Part shown: piece after piece, positions 1-9,203 of the stretch
Layout: every line of letters starts with the position of its first letter
How positions within the stretch are numbered: the stretch's first letter is position 1
Origin: JACCXG01 sp963836735
GTDB taxonomy: Bacteria; Acidobacteriota; Vicinamibacteria; Vicinamibacterales; 2-12-FULL-66-21
DNA length: 64,000 nucleotides
Direction: 5' to 3'
Assembly (NCBI GenBank): GCA_963836735.1
Contig: CAWIKP010000001.1
Coordinates: forward strand, 1-64,000
Translations under genes and position numbers: made by a program
Notes under the pieces: model-generated
What the model was told of the DNA's origin: nothing
The model's database searches: none
The model's input: only the letters and a program-made list of their open reading frames with translations

Positions 1-981
1 ACCATTTCGCGCATCACGAAATAGCGCAGCGCATCCACGCCGACTGGCGCCTCGTATCTTTGCTGCCCACGACGTTGCCGAGGGTTTCGAACTTGTCGCC
101 GTTCATCATCCACCAGCCGTGACCGATGACGCGGCGCGGCAGCGGCAGCTCCGCCGCCATCAGGAACGCGGGCCGGTACACCGGTGTGCTGGCGAACGAT
201 CTCCTTGCCCATCAGGTGAATGTCGGCGGGCCAGTAGCGGGCGAACCTAGCCTCGTCATAACCGGAAAGCCTGCGGCAGTGATGTAATTGGTGAGGGCGT
301 CGAACCACACGTACATCACGTGAGCAGGATCGCCCGGTACAGGAATGCCCCACTTGAACGACGTGCGACTGACGCTGAGATCGCCGCAATCCCGCGAGGA
401 GACGAAGGCAGTCATCTCGTTCCCGCGGATCTCCGGCGACACGAAGTCAGGATTCGCCCGGTAGTGTTCGAGCAACCTGTCGGTGAACTGCGACAGCCGA
501 AAGAAATAGCTCTCCTCGCTCAGCCGCTCGACGGAATTGCCGCACGTCGGACAGCGGCGCCCGTCGAGGAGCTGTGTTCGGGGACGAAGAGCTCGTCAAC
601 GGTGCAGTACCAGCCCTCGTATGTGCGCCTTGTAGAGGTATCCGCGGTCGGCGACCCGCTGCCAGATCGCCTGCGCGGCACGCTTGTGGCGTTCTTCCGT
701 GGTGCGGATGAAGTCGTCGTTCGAGATGTTCAACAGTCGGAGAGGCCGCGGAACTTCGCGGCAACCCGATCGGCGAACTCCCTGGTGTCGAGACCCGCCG
801 CCTGCGCCGCGCGCTCGACTTTCTGACCGTGCTCGTCCGTCCCCGTCAGAAAAAACACGTCGTGGTTGAGAAGGCGCCGGGACCGTGCGATCGCATCCGC
901 CACCATGCTCGTGTAGGCGTGGCCCAGATGCGGTTCCGCGTTGATGTAGTAGATGGGGGTGGTGATGTAAAACGACGGCAT
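1..981 (-). CDS. metG: methionyl-tRNA synthetase, 3' end outside window, several indels
   Basis: Charges tRNA-Met with methionine in the cytoplasm. The ATG at 981 starts a protein whose first residues (MPSFYITTPIYYINAEPHLGH) are the class I synthetase start; HLGH at residues 18-21 is the HIGH signature. After residue 82 the frame breaks near 735, where one missing base turns the expected D-L-L-N-I-S-N-D-D-F into a stop. The gene continues in other frames with YVWFDALTNYI (around 280-320) and GHGWWMMNGDK (around 95-125). Where KMSKS is expected the sequence reads KFETL, three bases short. The start overlaps the larC stop (ATGA), so the two are probably co-transcribed. It is cut by the window edge. 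Identity is certain; the indels look like sequence errors because conserved residues resume in another frame. Confidence 0.9.
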
Positions 982-2282
982 CAGCCTTCTCTGTCCATCC
1001 AGGCCTTCACGGCCCAGGCCTGCACTTCCTTGATCGACAGGCCGCGCTCCGATGCGGCCCTGACGCAATCCTCGAACTCGGGCGAGGCGTTCACGACGAC
1101 CCCGTTCCGGCTGGCGATCTTGAAACGGATGGGGCCGACCGGTGTCTCGATGGTGCGAATCGCTCGCTCGAGGCGCTCGCGAAGCATCTCGCGATGCCTG
1201 ACGCCGATGGTCGTCGTATCCGTGAACAGGATGCCCGCAATCGCGTCCCTTCGATCCGGAGGAGCGATCGCCGTCACGAGCGTCCCCGGACGGTTCTTCT
1301 TCATCTGGACTGCCGCGTAATACACGTCCAGCGCGCCCGCCCCATACAACCGATCCATCAGCGGTCCGAACAGCTGCGGATTCATGTCGTCGATCTCGCA
1401 CTCGATCGACACGATGGTTTCCAGCGCCGGTATCGTGCCGGATTCGCCGACCAGAAGACGGACCACATTCGGATGCTCGGGAAAATCCTTGTCACCCGCG
1501 CCATATCCGATCTGGTTCACCCGCATTTCCGGCAGGGAGCCGTAGCTCTCCGCAAACTCCGTGACCAGCAGGGCGCCGGTGGGGGTGGTGAGCTCGGTCT
1601 GGTACCCCGCGCGCATAGATAGGCACGCCCTTCAGCAGTGCGGCGGTTGCCGGAGCGGGCACCGGCAACACACCGTGAGCACACCGCACGGTTCCGCTGC
1701 CGACATTGACCGGCGAGGCCACCACCTGATCCGCCCCGAGCCACTCCATGGCGAAGACGGATCCGACGATGTCGACAATCGAGTCGAGGGCGCCGACTTC
1801 GTGCAGGTGGACCCGATCGATCGGCATCTGATGAATCGAGGCCTCCGCTTCGGCCAGCCGGCGGAACAAGGCGACCGCGCGAGCGCGGACCGAGGCCGAC
1901 AACGCCGACCGGTCGATGTAACGCTCGATGTCGGCGAGGCGATGATGCCCGGCGACGCCGGAATCGTGCGTATGGTGATCGAGCCCGGGCTCGTGGGAGT
2001 GATCGTGGCGATGTGGTCCCGCGCAGCGTGGGAGTGGCTCGCGGCGGCCTGATCGACGCTGGCTGCGGCGGTCTGGAGCGCCGGTTCGACCAGGCGTGAA
2101 TTTCGTCGCCGACACGCCCGCCCGCAGGACCCGCTCGCTCGAGATCGTCCCGTGATCGATCGCCAGGCTGCCGAGTGCTTCCCGCAGGGCCGCGAACGGC
2201 AGCCCGAGGTCGAGGCAGGCGCCCCGAGGAACATGTCCCCCGCGACCCCCGAGAAGCAATCGATGTACAGCGTCTTGCCCAC
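981..2282 (-). CDS. larC: LarC, nickel-pincer cofactor biosynthesis protein
   Basis: LarC is the CTP-dependent nickel insertase that completes the nickel-pincer cofactor of lactate racemase-type enzymes. The N-terminus reads LYIDCFSGVAGDMFLGA after a GTG at 2282, three bases beyond the radC stop. The second frame carries the His-rich stretch HRHDHSHEPGLDHHTHD and the block HLHEVGALDSIVDIVG. The third frame (from about 1616) carries IECEIDDMNPQLFGPLMDRL and the conserved C-terminal domain. At least two frame changes are needed (near 2225 and near 1625). Some lactobacilli make LarC through a programmed frameshift, but the breaks here are among many across the window and are better read as sequence indels. 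No larB or larE is seen. Confidence 0.88.
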
Positions 2283-2284
2283 GA

Positions 2285-2956
2285 TCAGAGCGTTCCCTTC
2301 TCCCGATAGCTGAAATACCGCGCGTCGCCGAGGATCACGTGATCCAGGACGCTGATCCCCATCATCACGCCGGCCGCCATCAGCCGCTCGGTCAGGCGCG
2401 GTATCCTCGATGCTCGGTTCAGGATCTCCCGACGGATGATTGTGGAACAGCACAATCGCGGCAGCGCCCGCCGCCACCGCCTCCCTGAAAACCTCGCGCG
2501 GATGGACGATGCTGGCGTCGAGGGTGCCGACGGAGAGCACGGGTATGCGGAGCACGCGGTGTTTCGTGTCGAGCAGCAGGACCCCGAACTGCTCGACGCG
2601 ACGGTTGCCATACTGCGGCAGCAGAAACTCGGCCACCACGCGCGGGCTCGTCATCTGCGCTCTGGTCGCCGGCCGCCTGCGCGACCGTCCGGCGGCCCAG
2701 CTCGACGGCGGCGAGCAGCTGCGCGGCGCGCGCCGGGCCGATGCCAGTCGATGCGTTGCAGCTCGTCGCTGCCGACACGCGCCAGACCTGGAACACCGCC
2801 GATCGCCGCAAGCGCGTGGTTGGCGAGATCGAGCGCGCCCACGCGCGGCTGCCCCTGACCGAGCACGATCGCGACCAGCTCGTTGTCGCCGAGCGCGGCC
2901 GCACCGAGACGAGCGAGCTTTTCACGCGGTCGATCGTGCTCGGCGATGGCCTTCAT
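2285..2956 (-). CDS. radC: RadC family JAB/MPN-domain protein
   Basis: A RadC (DUF2466) protein of unclear cellular role, named for an early and disputed link to DNA repair. The N-terminal part (MKAIAEHDRPREKLARLGAA) is the UPF0758 helix-hairpin-helix region. The C-terminal JAB domain carries the metalloprotease-like motif HNHPSGDPEPS (around 2440), followed by the C-terminal strand ILGDARYFSYREKG. At least two indels, near 2700 and 2410, split it over three frames. ATG 2956 is chosen because the protein begins at the usual family position. It lies upstream of larC and metG on the same strand with no gap, so it is probably the first gene of that operon. Confidence 0.85.
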
Positions 2957-2972
2957 CGTACACCATCCCTGC

Positions 2973-2978
2973 TATACT
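2973..2978 (+). promoter_or_regulatory. -10-like hexamer TATACT close to a start codon
   Basis: TATACT lies 8 bases before the ATG at 2987. Normal initiation 6-8 bases downstream of a -10 box would begin at or beside the start codon, which predicts a leaderless or nearly leaderless mRNA. No clear -35 box is seen. Confidence 0.5.
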
Positions 2979-2986
2979 GCCGGTCG

Positions 2987-3640
2987 ATGCGTCGTCTCGC
3001 CGCTGCGATCGGCACGCTGGTTTTCCTCACCGCCTGTTCCGAACCTCCACAGAAAGAAATCGATCGCGCCCAGGGCGCCATCGAGGCCGCGCGCGCGGCC
3101 GGCGCCGAGCAGTACGCCACCGAATCGTTCACCGCCGCGACCACCGCCATGCAGCAGACGCACGAGGCGGTCGAGCAGCGCGACTACCGCCTGGCGCTGT
3201 CGCGGGCGGTCGACGCCAACGAACGCGCGCTCGAGGCGGCGCGTCAGGCCGCCGACGGCAAGGTTCAAGTGCGCGGCGCCGCCGAAGCCACGATCGGCCG
3301 GGCGCTGACCGCGGCGCGACAGCTGACCGAGCAGATCAAGATCGCCGAATCGGCACGGATTCCCGCCCGCGACCTCGAGCCCGCGCGCCGCGCGCATGCC
3401 GATGCGCAACGCACTTTGCAAGAAGCGCGCGCGGCAATGGCCTCCGGCAACTACCTGGTGGCGAGCAATCAGGTGGAAGGCCTACCCGAGACAATCGCGG
3501 CGCAAACTCGCGAGGTCGAGTCAGCTGGTCGAGGCCCGCGGCGGCAAGGCGTGGACGCCGGCGCTGAACCGATCGCAGTTGCTGCGACGATCGACGCGCC
3601 AGGAATTGGATTCTGCGTGTCGGATCTTGCCAGGCGGAAG
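2987..3640 (+). CDS. DUF4398-like lipoprotein
   Basis: A small envelope lipoprotein of unknown function. The start MRRLAAAIGTLVFLTAC is a lipoprotein signal with the lipobox cysteine at residue 17. The mature part is almost entirely helical and Ala/Glu/Arg-rich, with the repeated pattern AIEAARAAGAEQYATESF and ALSRAVDANERALEAARQA that resembles DUF4398. The reading frame appears to shift near 3515, because the more codon-like continuation (QLVEARGGKAWTPALNR) is in another frame. The true stop is therefore unresolved and the end given is approximate. It converges with dapF. Confidence 0.6.
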
Positions 3641-3648
3641 CGCGAGGC

Positions 3649-4436
3649 TCACTCACCCAGCCACTCGACCTCCGCCACGATCTCGGCCCAGCCGGTCAGA
3701 TAGAGACCATCGTCACGCCACGCGACGCGTTGGGTGCCGCCGGGCGAGTGAATCGTCGACTTCGCGTGATGCCCCCCGTAGCGTGATCGCCGCGACGGCG
3801 GCGGCGCACGCGCCAGTGCCAGAGGCTTCGGTGGGACCGACTCCGCGTTCCCAGATCAGGATACGGACCCGGCCGGGCGCTTCGACGGTGGCGAGCTCGA
3901 CGTTGGTGCCTTCCGGGAACCGGGGATGCACCGCCAGGGCGGATGCCAGCGTGTGCAGGCGCGCGGTCGTGACCTCGCCGAGCACCACGCACTGAGGATT
4001 CCCGACGCGGAGCGTGACGGCTTCGACCTCCGCGCCGGCGACGGAAATCCGCTCCAGCGCAATCTGTTCCGGCTGGCCCATCGCCGCGGAGAACGTGTAG
4101 CGGTTCGCGGATCGATCGAGCAGCTGCAGCCGCTTCCGGCCGGCATCGGTGTCGACGACGATCTCGCCCGTGGACCCGGTGTGACGCCAGCCAGGCGGCC
4201 AGGCACCGCAGCCCGTTGCCGGAGATCTCGGAAGGGCTGCCGTCGGCATTCACCAGCCGCATCGCTGGCCCGCTCTCCTTGCGCGTCGAAGATCAGCAGG
4301 CCGTCGGCGCCTATACCGCGATGCCGCTCGCACACCGCGCGCGCGAGCGCCGGAGACGTCGCGGGTCCGCCCTCGTCTCGGCAACGTCGATCAGCAGGAA
4401 GTCATTGCCGAGCGCGTGCGACTTGATCAGTTTCAT
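3649..4436 (-). CDS. dapF: diaminopimelate epimerase
   Basis: Interconverts LL- and meso-diaminopimelate for lysine and peptidoglycan synthesis. The N-terminus MKLIKSHALGNDFLLIDVA and CERHRGIGADGLL are the DapF start, with the first catalytic cysteine in CERHRG. The second catalytic cysteine lies in ASGTGACAAA around 3800. The C-terminus KSTIHSPGGTQRVAWRDDG runs to the TGA at 3649-3651. Conserved segments occur in at least four frames, so four or more indels lie within 790 bases. One is a run of six G (minus strand) near 3770. The start is 7 bases from the stop of the upstream methyltransferase, which suggests one operon. Confidence 0.9.
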
Positions 4437-4443
4437 GTCGTGG

Positions 4444-5236
4444 TCACGCCGGCCGCGGCGCTTTCCGGCAGAACGCCAGCAGATGCCAGCCGAAGCGGCG
4501 CACCAGTCCTCGGGGCAGCGCGTTGAACGTTCCGACGAAGAAGGTGTTGAAGGCCACCCCCTTCCAGCCGCCGTGGAGCCGCGACTTCACCGGAAACCGT
4601 TCCTCCACGATCCGGACCTCGTGAAAGTCACGGAGCAGCGCCCGGAACTCGCCGGCGCTGTACTTGCGCAGGACGGGCGCGTCTTCGTGCTCGAGCGGGA
4701 CCTTCATCAGCTTCGACAGCGCGTTCAGCCACGAGATCCGGTTGTAGACCTGGAACACCGCCTCGCCTCCCGGCTTCAGGACACGATGGCATTCGCGAAT
4801 CAGCGCGGCCGGATCGGTCGGTGTACTGGACCACGCCGTGGGCGTACACCGAGATCGAAGATGGCGTCAGTGAACGGCAGATGCTCGCCGTCTGCTTCGC
4901 GCAGATCCGCCGTGAGTCCCTGCTGCTGCGAAGTTCTGCCGCGCCAGCGCGATGGCCGACGGCCGACAGATCCACGCCCGTGACCATCGCGCCGCCGCGC
5001 GCGAACCGGACGAGGTCGGTGCCGGCGCCACATCCCACTTCCAGCACCGCCCGGCCGCGATACCCGTCGAAGCCGATCAGCCGCGGCAGGTGGTGGAGCT
5101 TCTCGAAGTGATACTCGTCGAGATCGGCGAAGAACCCCGGCGATCCGACCGGGTGCTTCGTGATCTCCAGATCATGAATGTGCTGGTTCCAGTAGTCGCG
5201 GACAGCCGCGTTCGCTGGGGACGAATGAAGGGACAC
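4444..5236 (-). CDS. class I SAM-dependent methyltransferase
   Basis: A methyltransferase of unknown substrate. Motif I is clear (AVLEVGCGAGTDLVRFARGG, followed by VTGVDLS) around residues 64-92. The C-terminal part, in another frame from about 4758, contains YNRISWLNALSKLMKVPLEH and a hydrophobic end (FNTFFVGTFNALPRGL) typical of methyltransferases acting on lipids or glycans. At least two indels near 4960 and 4830 break it. The start is GTG 5236, 8 bases after a TATAGT hexamer, so the mRNA may be leaderless. dapF follows. Confidence 0.75.
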
Positions 5237-5244
5237 GCGAGCTA

Positions 5245-5252
5245 ACTATAAT
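5245..5252. promoter_or_regulatory. overlapping divergent -10-like hexamers
   Basis: The short stretch reads TATAAT on the plus strand (5247-5252), about 48 bases before glpD, and TATAGT on the minus strand (5250-5245), 8 bases before the methyltransferase GTG. One AT-rich block probably serves both directions. No convincing -35 element is seen on either side. Confidence 0.5.
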
Positions 5253-5299
5253 AAACCCGCAGGTCGTCTTCGGCCTGCATCTTCGCATCTTCCGATTTC

Positions 5300-6923
5300 A
5301 TGCGCCCCCGCGACCTGAACCGCCTCGCGTTACGCTCCTACGACGTGCTCGTCATCGGGGGCGGCATTCATGGACTGACCTGCGCCTACGAGGCCGCGAG
5401 CCGGGGGCTCGGCGTCGCGCTCGTGGAGGCGGGCGACTTCGGATCGGGCATCTCGTTCAACCATCAGAAGACCGCGCATGGCGGCCTCCGATCGCTGCAG
5501 TCGCTGTCCCTTGGCCGGGCACGCGCGTCGATCCGGGAGCGGCGCACGCTGGCCCGGATCGCGCCGTGGCTGCTGCGGCCCCTCCCTTTTCTGACCGGAA
5601 CCTACCGTTCGCTGACCCGCGGCCGGCTCGCGCTGCGGCGCCGGCTTCGCCCTCGAGCAGCGAATCAGCCGCCATCGCAACGAAGGGCTCGAGCCGGAGC
5701 TCCATCTCCCCCGGCCGCGCTTGTTGTCGCGAACTGCGACCCTCAAGCTGTTTCCGGGCATCCGCGAACAGGGGCTGACCGGCGGCGCGCAGTGGTACGA
5801 CTACCAGATGGTCGAAAACGATCGTCTGACGTTCGCGTTCGCGGCGGCGGCGGATCGGGCCGGCGCGGAGCTCGCCAACTATGCCTCCGCAACCTCCGCG
5901 ATCAAGACGGGATCGAAGGTCGTCGGTGTTCGGGTCAGCGATTCGCTGACTGGAGGTGAGTTCGACGTCACGGCGCAGGTGATTGTGAACGCGGCGGGCG
6001 CGGCCGCCGGTAGCGTGCTCGGCATGCTGGGCGGGTCGCGAGCCTTCCCGCTGCTCAGGGCGATGAACCTGGTGACCTCGAAGCGCGCGTCGGACATGGC
6101 GCTGGCTGCCGCGGGGCCGGACGGCCGGATGTTGACCCTGGTCCCGTGGCGGGGCCACGCGATCGTTGGCACCAGTCAGTCCGCGCGGGCGACGACGACA
6201 GCCGTCGAGGAGGGCATCGAGTCCAGCGAAGTCGCGGACTTCGTCAGGCAGGCGAATCACGCGTTCCCGGCGCTGCAGCTCAGGGCCGATGACATCACGC
6301 TGATCCATCGAGGCTGGGTGCCGGCTGTCGATCGAGGCGCGCGTGGCGTAGCGTTGTTGCCCGAGTCCACGGTCCTCGATCACACCTCTGACGGCGTCGA
6401 TCGGGTGCTGACCATCGTGGGCGCCAAGTACACAACGGCCCGTGGCACCGCCGAGCGCGCCGTCAACCTGATCGCGCGAAAGCTCGGGAAGCGCGTCGCG
6501 CGATCGCGCACGGCGACCACCATGCTGCCCGGGGCTGGCATCGCCGACCACGAGGCGCTCGCGATCGAGCACGCGCGCCGGTTGAATATCGAAGTGCCGC
6601 TCGCGGTTATCCGTCATCTCATCACGCGGTATGCCGAGACCACGCCGTCGGTCATCGACATCATGGCGGCGCAGCCCGACTCCACTGCACCGCTCTCGCC
6701 CGACACGTCGACCATCGGCGCTGAAGTGATTCACGCGATTCGCGACGAGGCCGCTTTCCGCTTGTCCGACATCGTCCTCCGGCGGACCACCGTGGGCGCG
6801 GCGGGTCACCCCGGGCCGCGACCCTGCAGGCGTCGCGCGGCGATCGCGGCGCGCGAGCTCGACTGGACGCCGGAGCGGGCGCGCGAAGAGATCGCTGACG
6901 TCGAGCGCGTGTATCAGCGTTAA
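5300..6923 (+). CDS. glpD: FAD-dependent glycerol-3-phosphate dehydrogenase
   Basis: Oxidises sn-glycerol-3-phosphate to dihydroxyacetone phosphate at the membrane. The N-terminal FAD-binding fold is VLVIGGGIHGLTCAYEAASRG (residues about 15-35), followed by the family motif SFNHQKTAHGGLRSLQ. The frame changes near 5645, and the rest reads from about 5720 with QGLTGGAQWYDYQ, the FAD segment VIVNAAGAAAGSVLG and the C-terminal FRLSDIVLRRTTVGAAG. One or two further bases may be wrong near 6820. Length is close to the usual 520-540 residues. It stands alone on the plus strand and ends in a shared terminator. Confidence 0.9.
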
Positions 6924-6948
6924 GGCCCCAATCTTGAGCAGGAGGATA

Positions 6949-6992
6949 GGAGTTCAGGAGATTTGTTTCTGAAACACAGGCTCCTGATCTCC
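6949..6992. terminator. hairpin between convergent genes
   Basis: GGAGTTCAGGAG (6949-6960) pairs with CTCCTGATCTCC (6981-6992) over 12 positions with one mismatch, around a 20-base loop. It lies between the ends of glpD and the minus-strand barrel gene, so it could end transcription from both sides. Confidence 0.6.
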
Positions 6993-7022
6993 TTGATCTC
7001 TGTCAAGACTTTGGCGGCCGCC

Positions 7023-7871
7023 CTACGGAACGGTGAACCCGTGGAAGACCCAGGTGACGCCGGCCGTGATCCCGAAGCTGGGATCGCGCGAGGTCAGGCC
7101 GACGATGACGCCGCCATCGATGCGCACCGTCTGCTGCGTGAAACGGCCGCCGAATCTGAACGCCGAGCGCGTGTCCGAGCCCGGCGGCGCCGTGAGGTCG
7201 TCGGTGGGTTGGTAACGGCCGTTGATCTCTCCGACGATCTCGACACCCTGTCGGACGGCCCGGGCAACCGAGAAGCCGTACGCCAGCACGTCTCCCTGGC
7301 GATCGCCGCGGGTGGGATCGCCCAGAATGCCGAGCCCCGCGTTGCCGACGAGCCGGACCGACTGGACGGTTTTGCCGATCAGCAGCGAGGCATAGAAGTC
7401 GGTCGTGTCGTTCCCGATCCCGTTCTCGTTGCTCGCATTGGGCAGCTTGGTCGCGAAGCGGAGGCCGAGTGCAGGGCGGCCCGGTGTTTCGGAAAGCATC
7501 CGAATCTTCGTGGCAACCGTGATGTCCTCGAAGTCGCTGGTGGAGTCGCCGTCGAAGTCGAGCATCGACGAGAGCGGCGCCTGCACGCGGTCCGTGACGT
7601 GCAGCCGGTTGTAGAGTCCTCCGTCGATTTGCAGTTCGGCGATGGAGCTCAGACCGAAGCTCAGGCCGAGGACCGGCACCCGGAGCATGTCGCCCTGCAG
7701 GCCGGAGACCGGGTTGAAGAACTCCCACTGTTGATCGAACCCGCCTTCGAACAGGATGTTGCCCGATCCGATCGTTTCCGGATCTTCGGTCACCAGCGGC
7801 CGCTGCTGCGCCGCCGCCGGCGCCGCGATCAGGACCGCCATCATCGAAACGAACGCCAGCCGTCTTCTCAT
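7023..7871 (-). CDS. predicted outer-membrane beta-barrel protein
   Basis: A 282-residue protein of unknown cargo. The N-terminus MRRRLAFVSMMAVLIAAPAAAQQ is a Sec signal ending in an AxA site. The mature part alternates polar and aromatic residues in about ten strand-like segments, with glycine-rich turns, and ends in ITAGVTWVFHGFTVP. ATG 7871 is chosen because it opens the signal peptide and has AAGGAG about 11 bases upstream. The frame is intact. It is followed upstream by dtd. Confidence 0.7.
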   Translation of the reverse strand: MRRRLAFVSMMAVLIAAPAAAQQRPLVTEDPETIGSGNILFEGGFDQQWEFFNPVSGLQGDMLRVPVLGLSFGLSSIAELQIDGGLYNRLHVTDRVQAPLSSMLDFDGDSTSDFEDITVATKIRMLSETPGRPALGLRFATKLPNASNENGIGNDTTDFYASLLIGKTVQSVRLVGNAGLGILGDPTRGDRQGDVLAYGFSVARAVRQGVEIVGEINGRYQPTDDLTAPPGSDTRSAFRFGGRFTQQTVRIDGGVIVGLTSRDPSFGITAGVTWVFHGFTVP

Positions 7872-7906
7872 CGAGATCGAGACTCCTTCATGTCGCAGTG
7901 GTGGAT

Positions 7907-8356
7907 TCAAAACGCTTTGCGGCTGTCGAGCAGCAGGGTCACGGGACCGTCGTTGACGAGCTCGACCTCCATCTCGGCCTGAAACGTTCCGGTGCCGACC
8001 GCGAGCCCGCTTTCCCGCAGTCGCCCGATGACGTCGTCGTAGAGCGCGCGCGCGAGCGGACCTGGCGCTGCCCCGTCGAAGGAGGGCCGGCGGCCCTTGC
8101 GGCAATCGGCGTGCAGCGTGAATTGCGAGACCACGAGCACCGACCCTCCGACATCCACGACGGATCGGTTCATCCGGCCGCCCTCGTCGGGAAACACCCG
8201 CAGATCGCGCGTCTTGTTCACGATGTATTCGACGTCGGCGGGGCCGTCTTCGTTGGCCACGCCAACGAAGAGGAGGAGACCGGCAGCGATTTCCGCGGTG
8301 GTGGTGCCCTCGATCGCGACTTTCGCGCGCCGCACGCGCTGGACGACCGCCCGCAT
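7907..8356 (-). CDS. dtd: D-aminoacyl-tRNA deacylase
   Basis: Removes D-amino acids and glycine mischarged on tRNA, in the cytoplasm. It is a complete 149-residue member of usual length. The active-site strand SQFTLHADCRKGRRPSF spans residues 77-93, and the cis-proline motif NDGPVT is at 135-140. The start MRAVVQRVRRAKV is the family start. Its start lies 2 bases from the ttcA stop, and the two tRNA-related genes probably share an mRNA with the glycosyltransferases upstream. Confidence 0.96.
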   Translation of the reverse strand: MRAVVQRVRRAKVAIEGTTTAEIAAGLLLFVGVANEDGPADVEYIVNKTRDLRVFPDEGGRMNRSVVDVGGSVLVVSQFTLHADCRKGRRPSFDGAAPGPLARALYDDVIGRLRESGLAVGTGTFQAEMEVELVNDGPVTLLLDSRKAF

Positions 8357-8357
8357 G

Positions 8358-9203
8358 TCAACGCCGCACGAGCGGTAGCGGTATGGCGGCGTGAGTCGTT
8401 GCGCTTTCCGGCGCGGCGGCCCGAGTCGCCAGGTCCCGCAGCTCGGGCAGCGGATTCAGACGTCTGTCGAGGAGATGACGCGGCGCCACGTTGGCGAGCG
8501 CCTTGATCATGGAGCTCTTGACCTCGGGATGCTCGACTTCCAGCTCCGCGATCAGGCGCTTGATCCGCTGACGCTGCAGGCTCAGATCGCCGCATGCCGG
8601 GCAACAGCAGCTGATGACCGGAAGCGAGCGCTCCCTGGCGTACTGACGCGCCTCCGATTCGGTCACCGCGACCAGAGGCCGGATCACGACGTGCTCGCCG
8701 TTGTCGGACACGAGGCGCGCCGGCATCGCCTTGAGCGTCCCGGCGAAGAACAGGTTCAAGAGCAGCGTTTCGATGAAATCGTCGAGGTGATGGCCGAGCG
8801 CGATCTTGGTCGCCCCCAGCTCGGTTGCCAGGCGATACAGCACCCCGCGCCGCAGGCGCGCACAGAGCGAACAGGGCGTCGCGTCGTTCCCGAGCAGGTC
8901 GTCCATCACTTCGCCGATTTCCGTGTGGACGATTCGGTACTCCCAGCCGCGCGCCTCGCAGGTGCTGGCGATGAGATCGTGACGATAGCCGTCGTAGCCC
9001 GAATCGACGGTGACGCCAATCAGCGAGAACTCGATCGGCGCCCGCTGACGGAGCACGTCGAGGATCTGCAGCAAGGCCCAGCTGTCCTTGCCGCCCGAGA
9101 GGCCGACCATGACACGATCGCCGTGCTCGACGAGCCGGTAGTCCGTGATGGCCTTGGTGACTCTCTTCGCGATGCGGGCTTCGAGCGGCGAGGCGTAACT
9201 CAT
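8358..9203 (-). CDS. ttcA: tRNA 2-thiocytidine biosynthesis protein TtcA-like
   Basis: An ATP-dependent sulfur transferase expected to make 2-thiocytidine at position 32 of tRNA. The PP-loop SGGKDS is at residues 36-41. CSLC (C111, C114) and the later cluster SCCCPACGD provide the cysteines for a [4Fe-4S] cluster, as in TtcA. LGHHLDDFIETLLLNLFF is the second conserved block. The 281-residue frame is intact. The start ATG 9203 overlaps the stop of the preceding glycosyltransferase (ATGA). Confidence 0.93.
   Translation of the reverse strand: MSYASPLEARIAKRVTKAITDYRLVEHGDRVMVGLSGGKDSWALLQILDVLRQRAPIEFSLIGVTVDSGYDGYRHDLIASTCEARGWEYRIVHTEIGEVMDDLLGNDATPCSLCARLRRGVLYRLATELGATKIALGHHLDDFIETLLLNLFFAGTLKAMPARLVSDNGEHVVIRPLVAVTESEARQYARERSLPVISCCCPACGDLSLQRQRIKRLIAELEVEHPEVKSSMIKALANVAPRHLLDRRLNPLPELRDLATRAAAPESATTHAAIPLPLVRR

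Noticed and set aside
981..2282. Programmed ribosomal frameshift in larC, as in some lactobacilli
   Set aside because: Two or more breaks lie at other positions, and neighbouring genes that have no such mechanism are broken in the same way.
3649..4436. dapF as a pseudogene
   Set aside because: All catalytic residues and the C-terminus are present across frames; sequence indels explain it better than decay.
4216..4983. Long Arg-rich frames opposite real genes
   Set aside because: These are antisense shadows of GC-rich genes; they lack start sites, domains and sensible composition.
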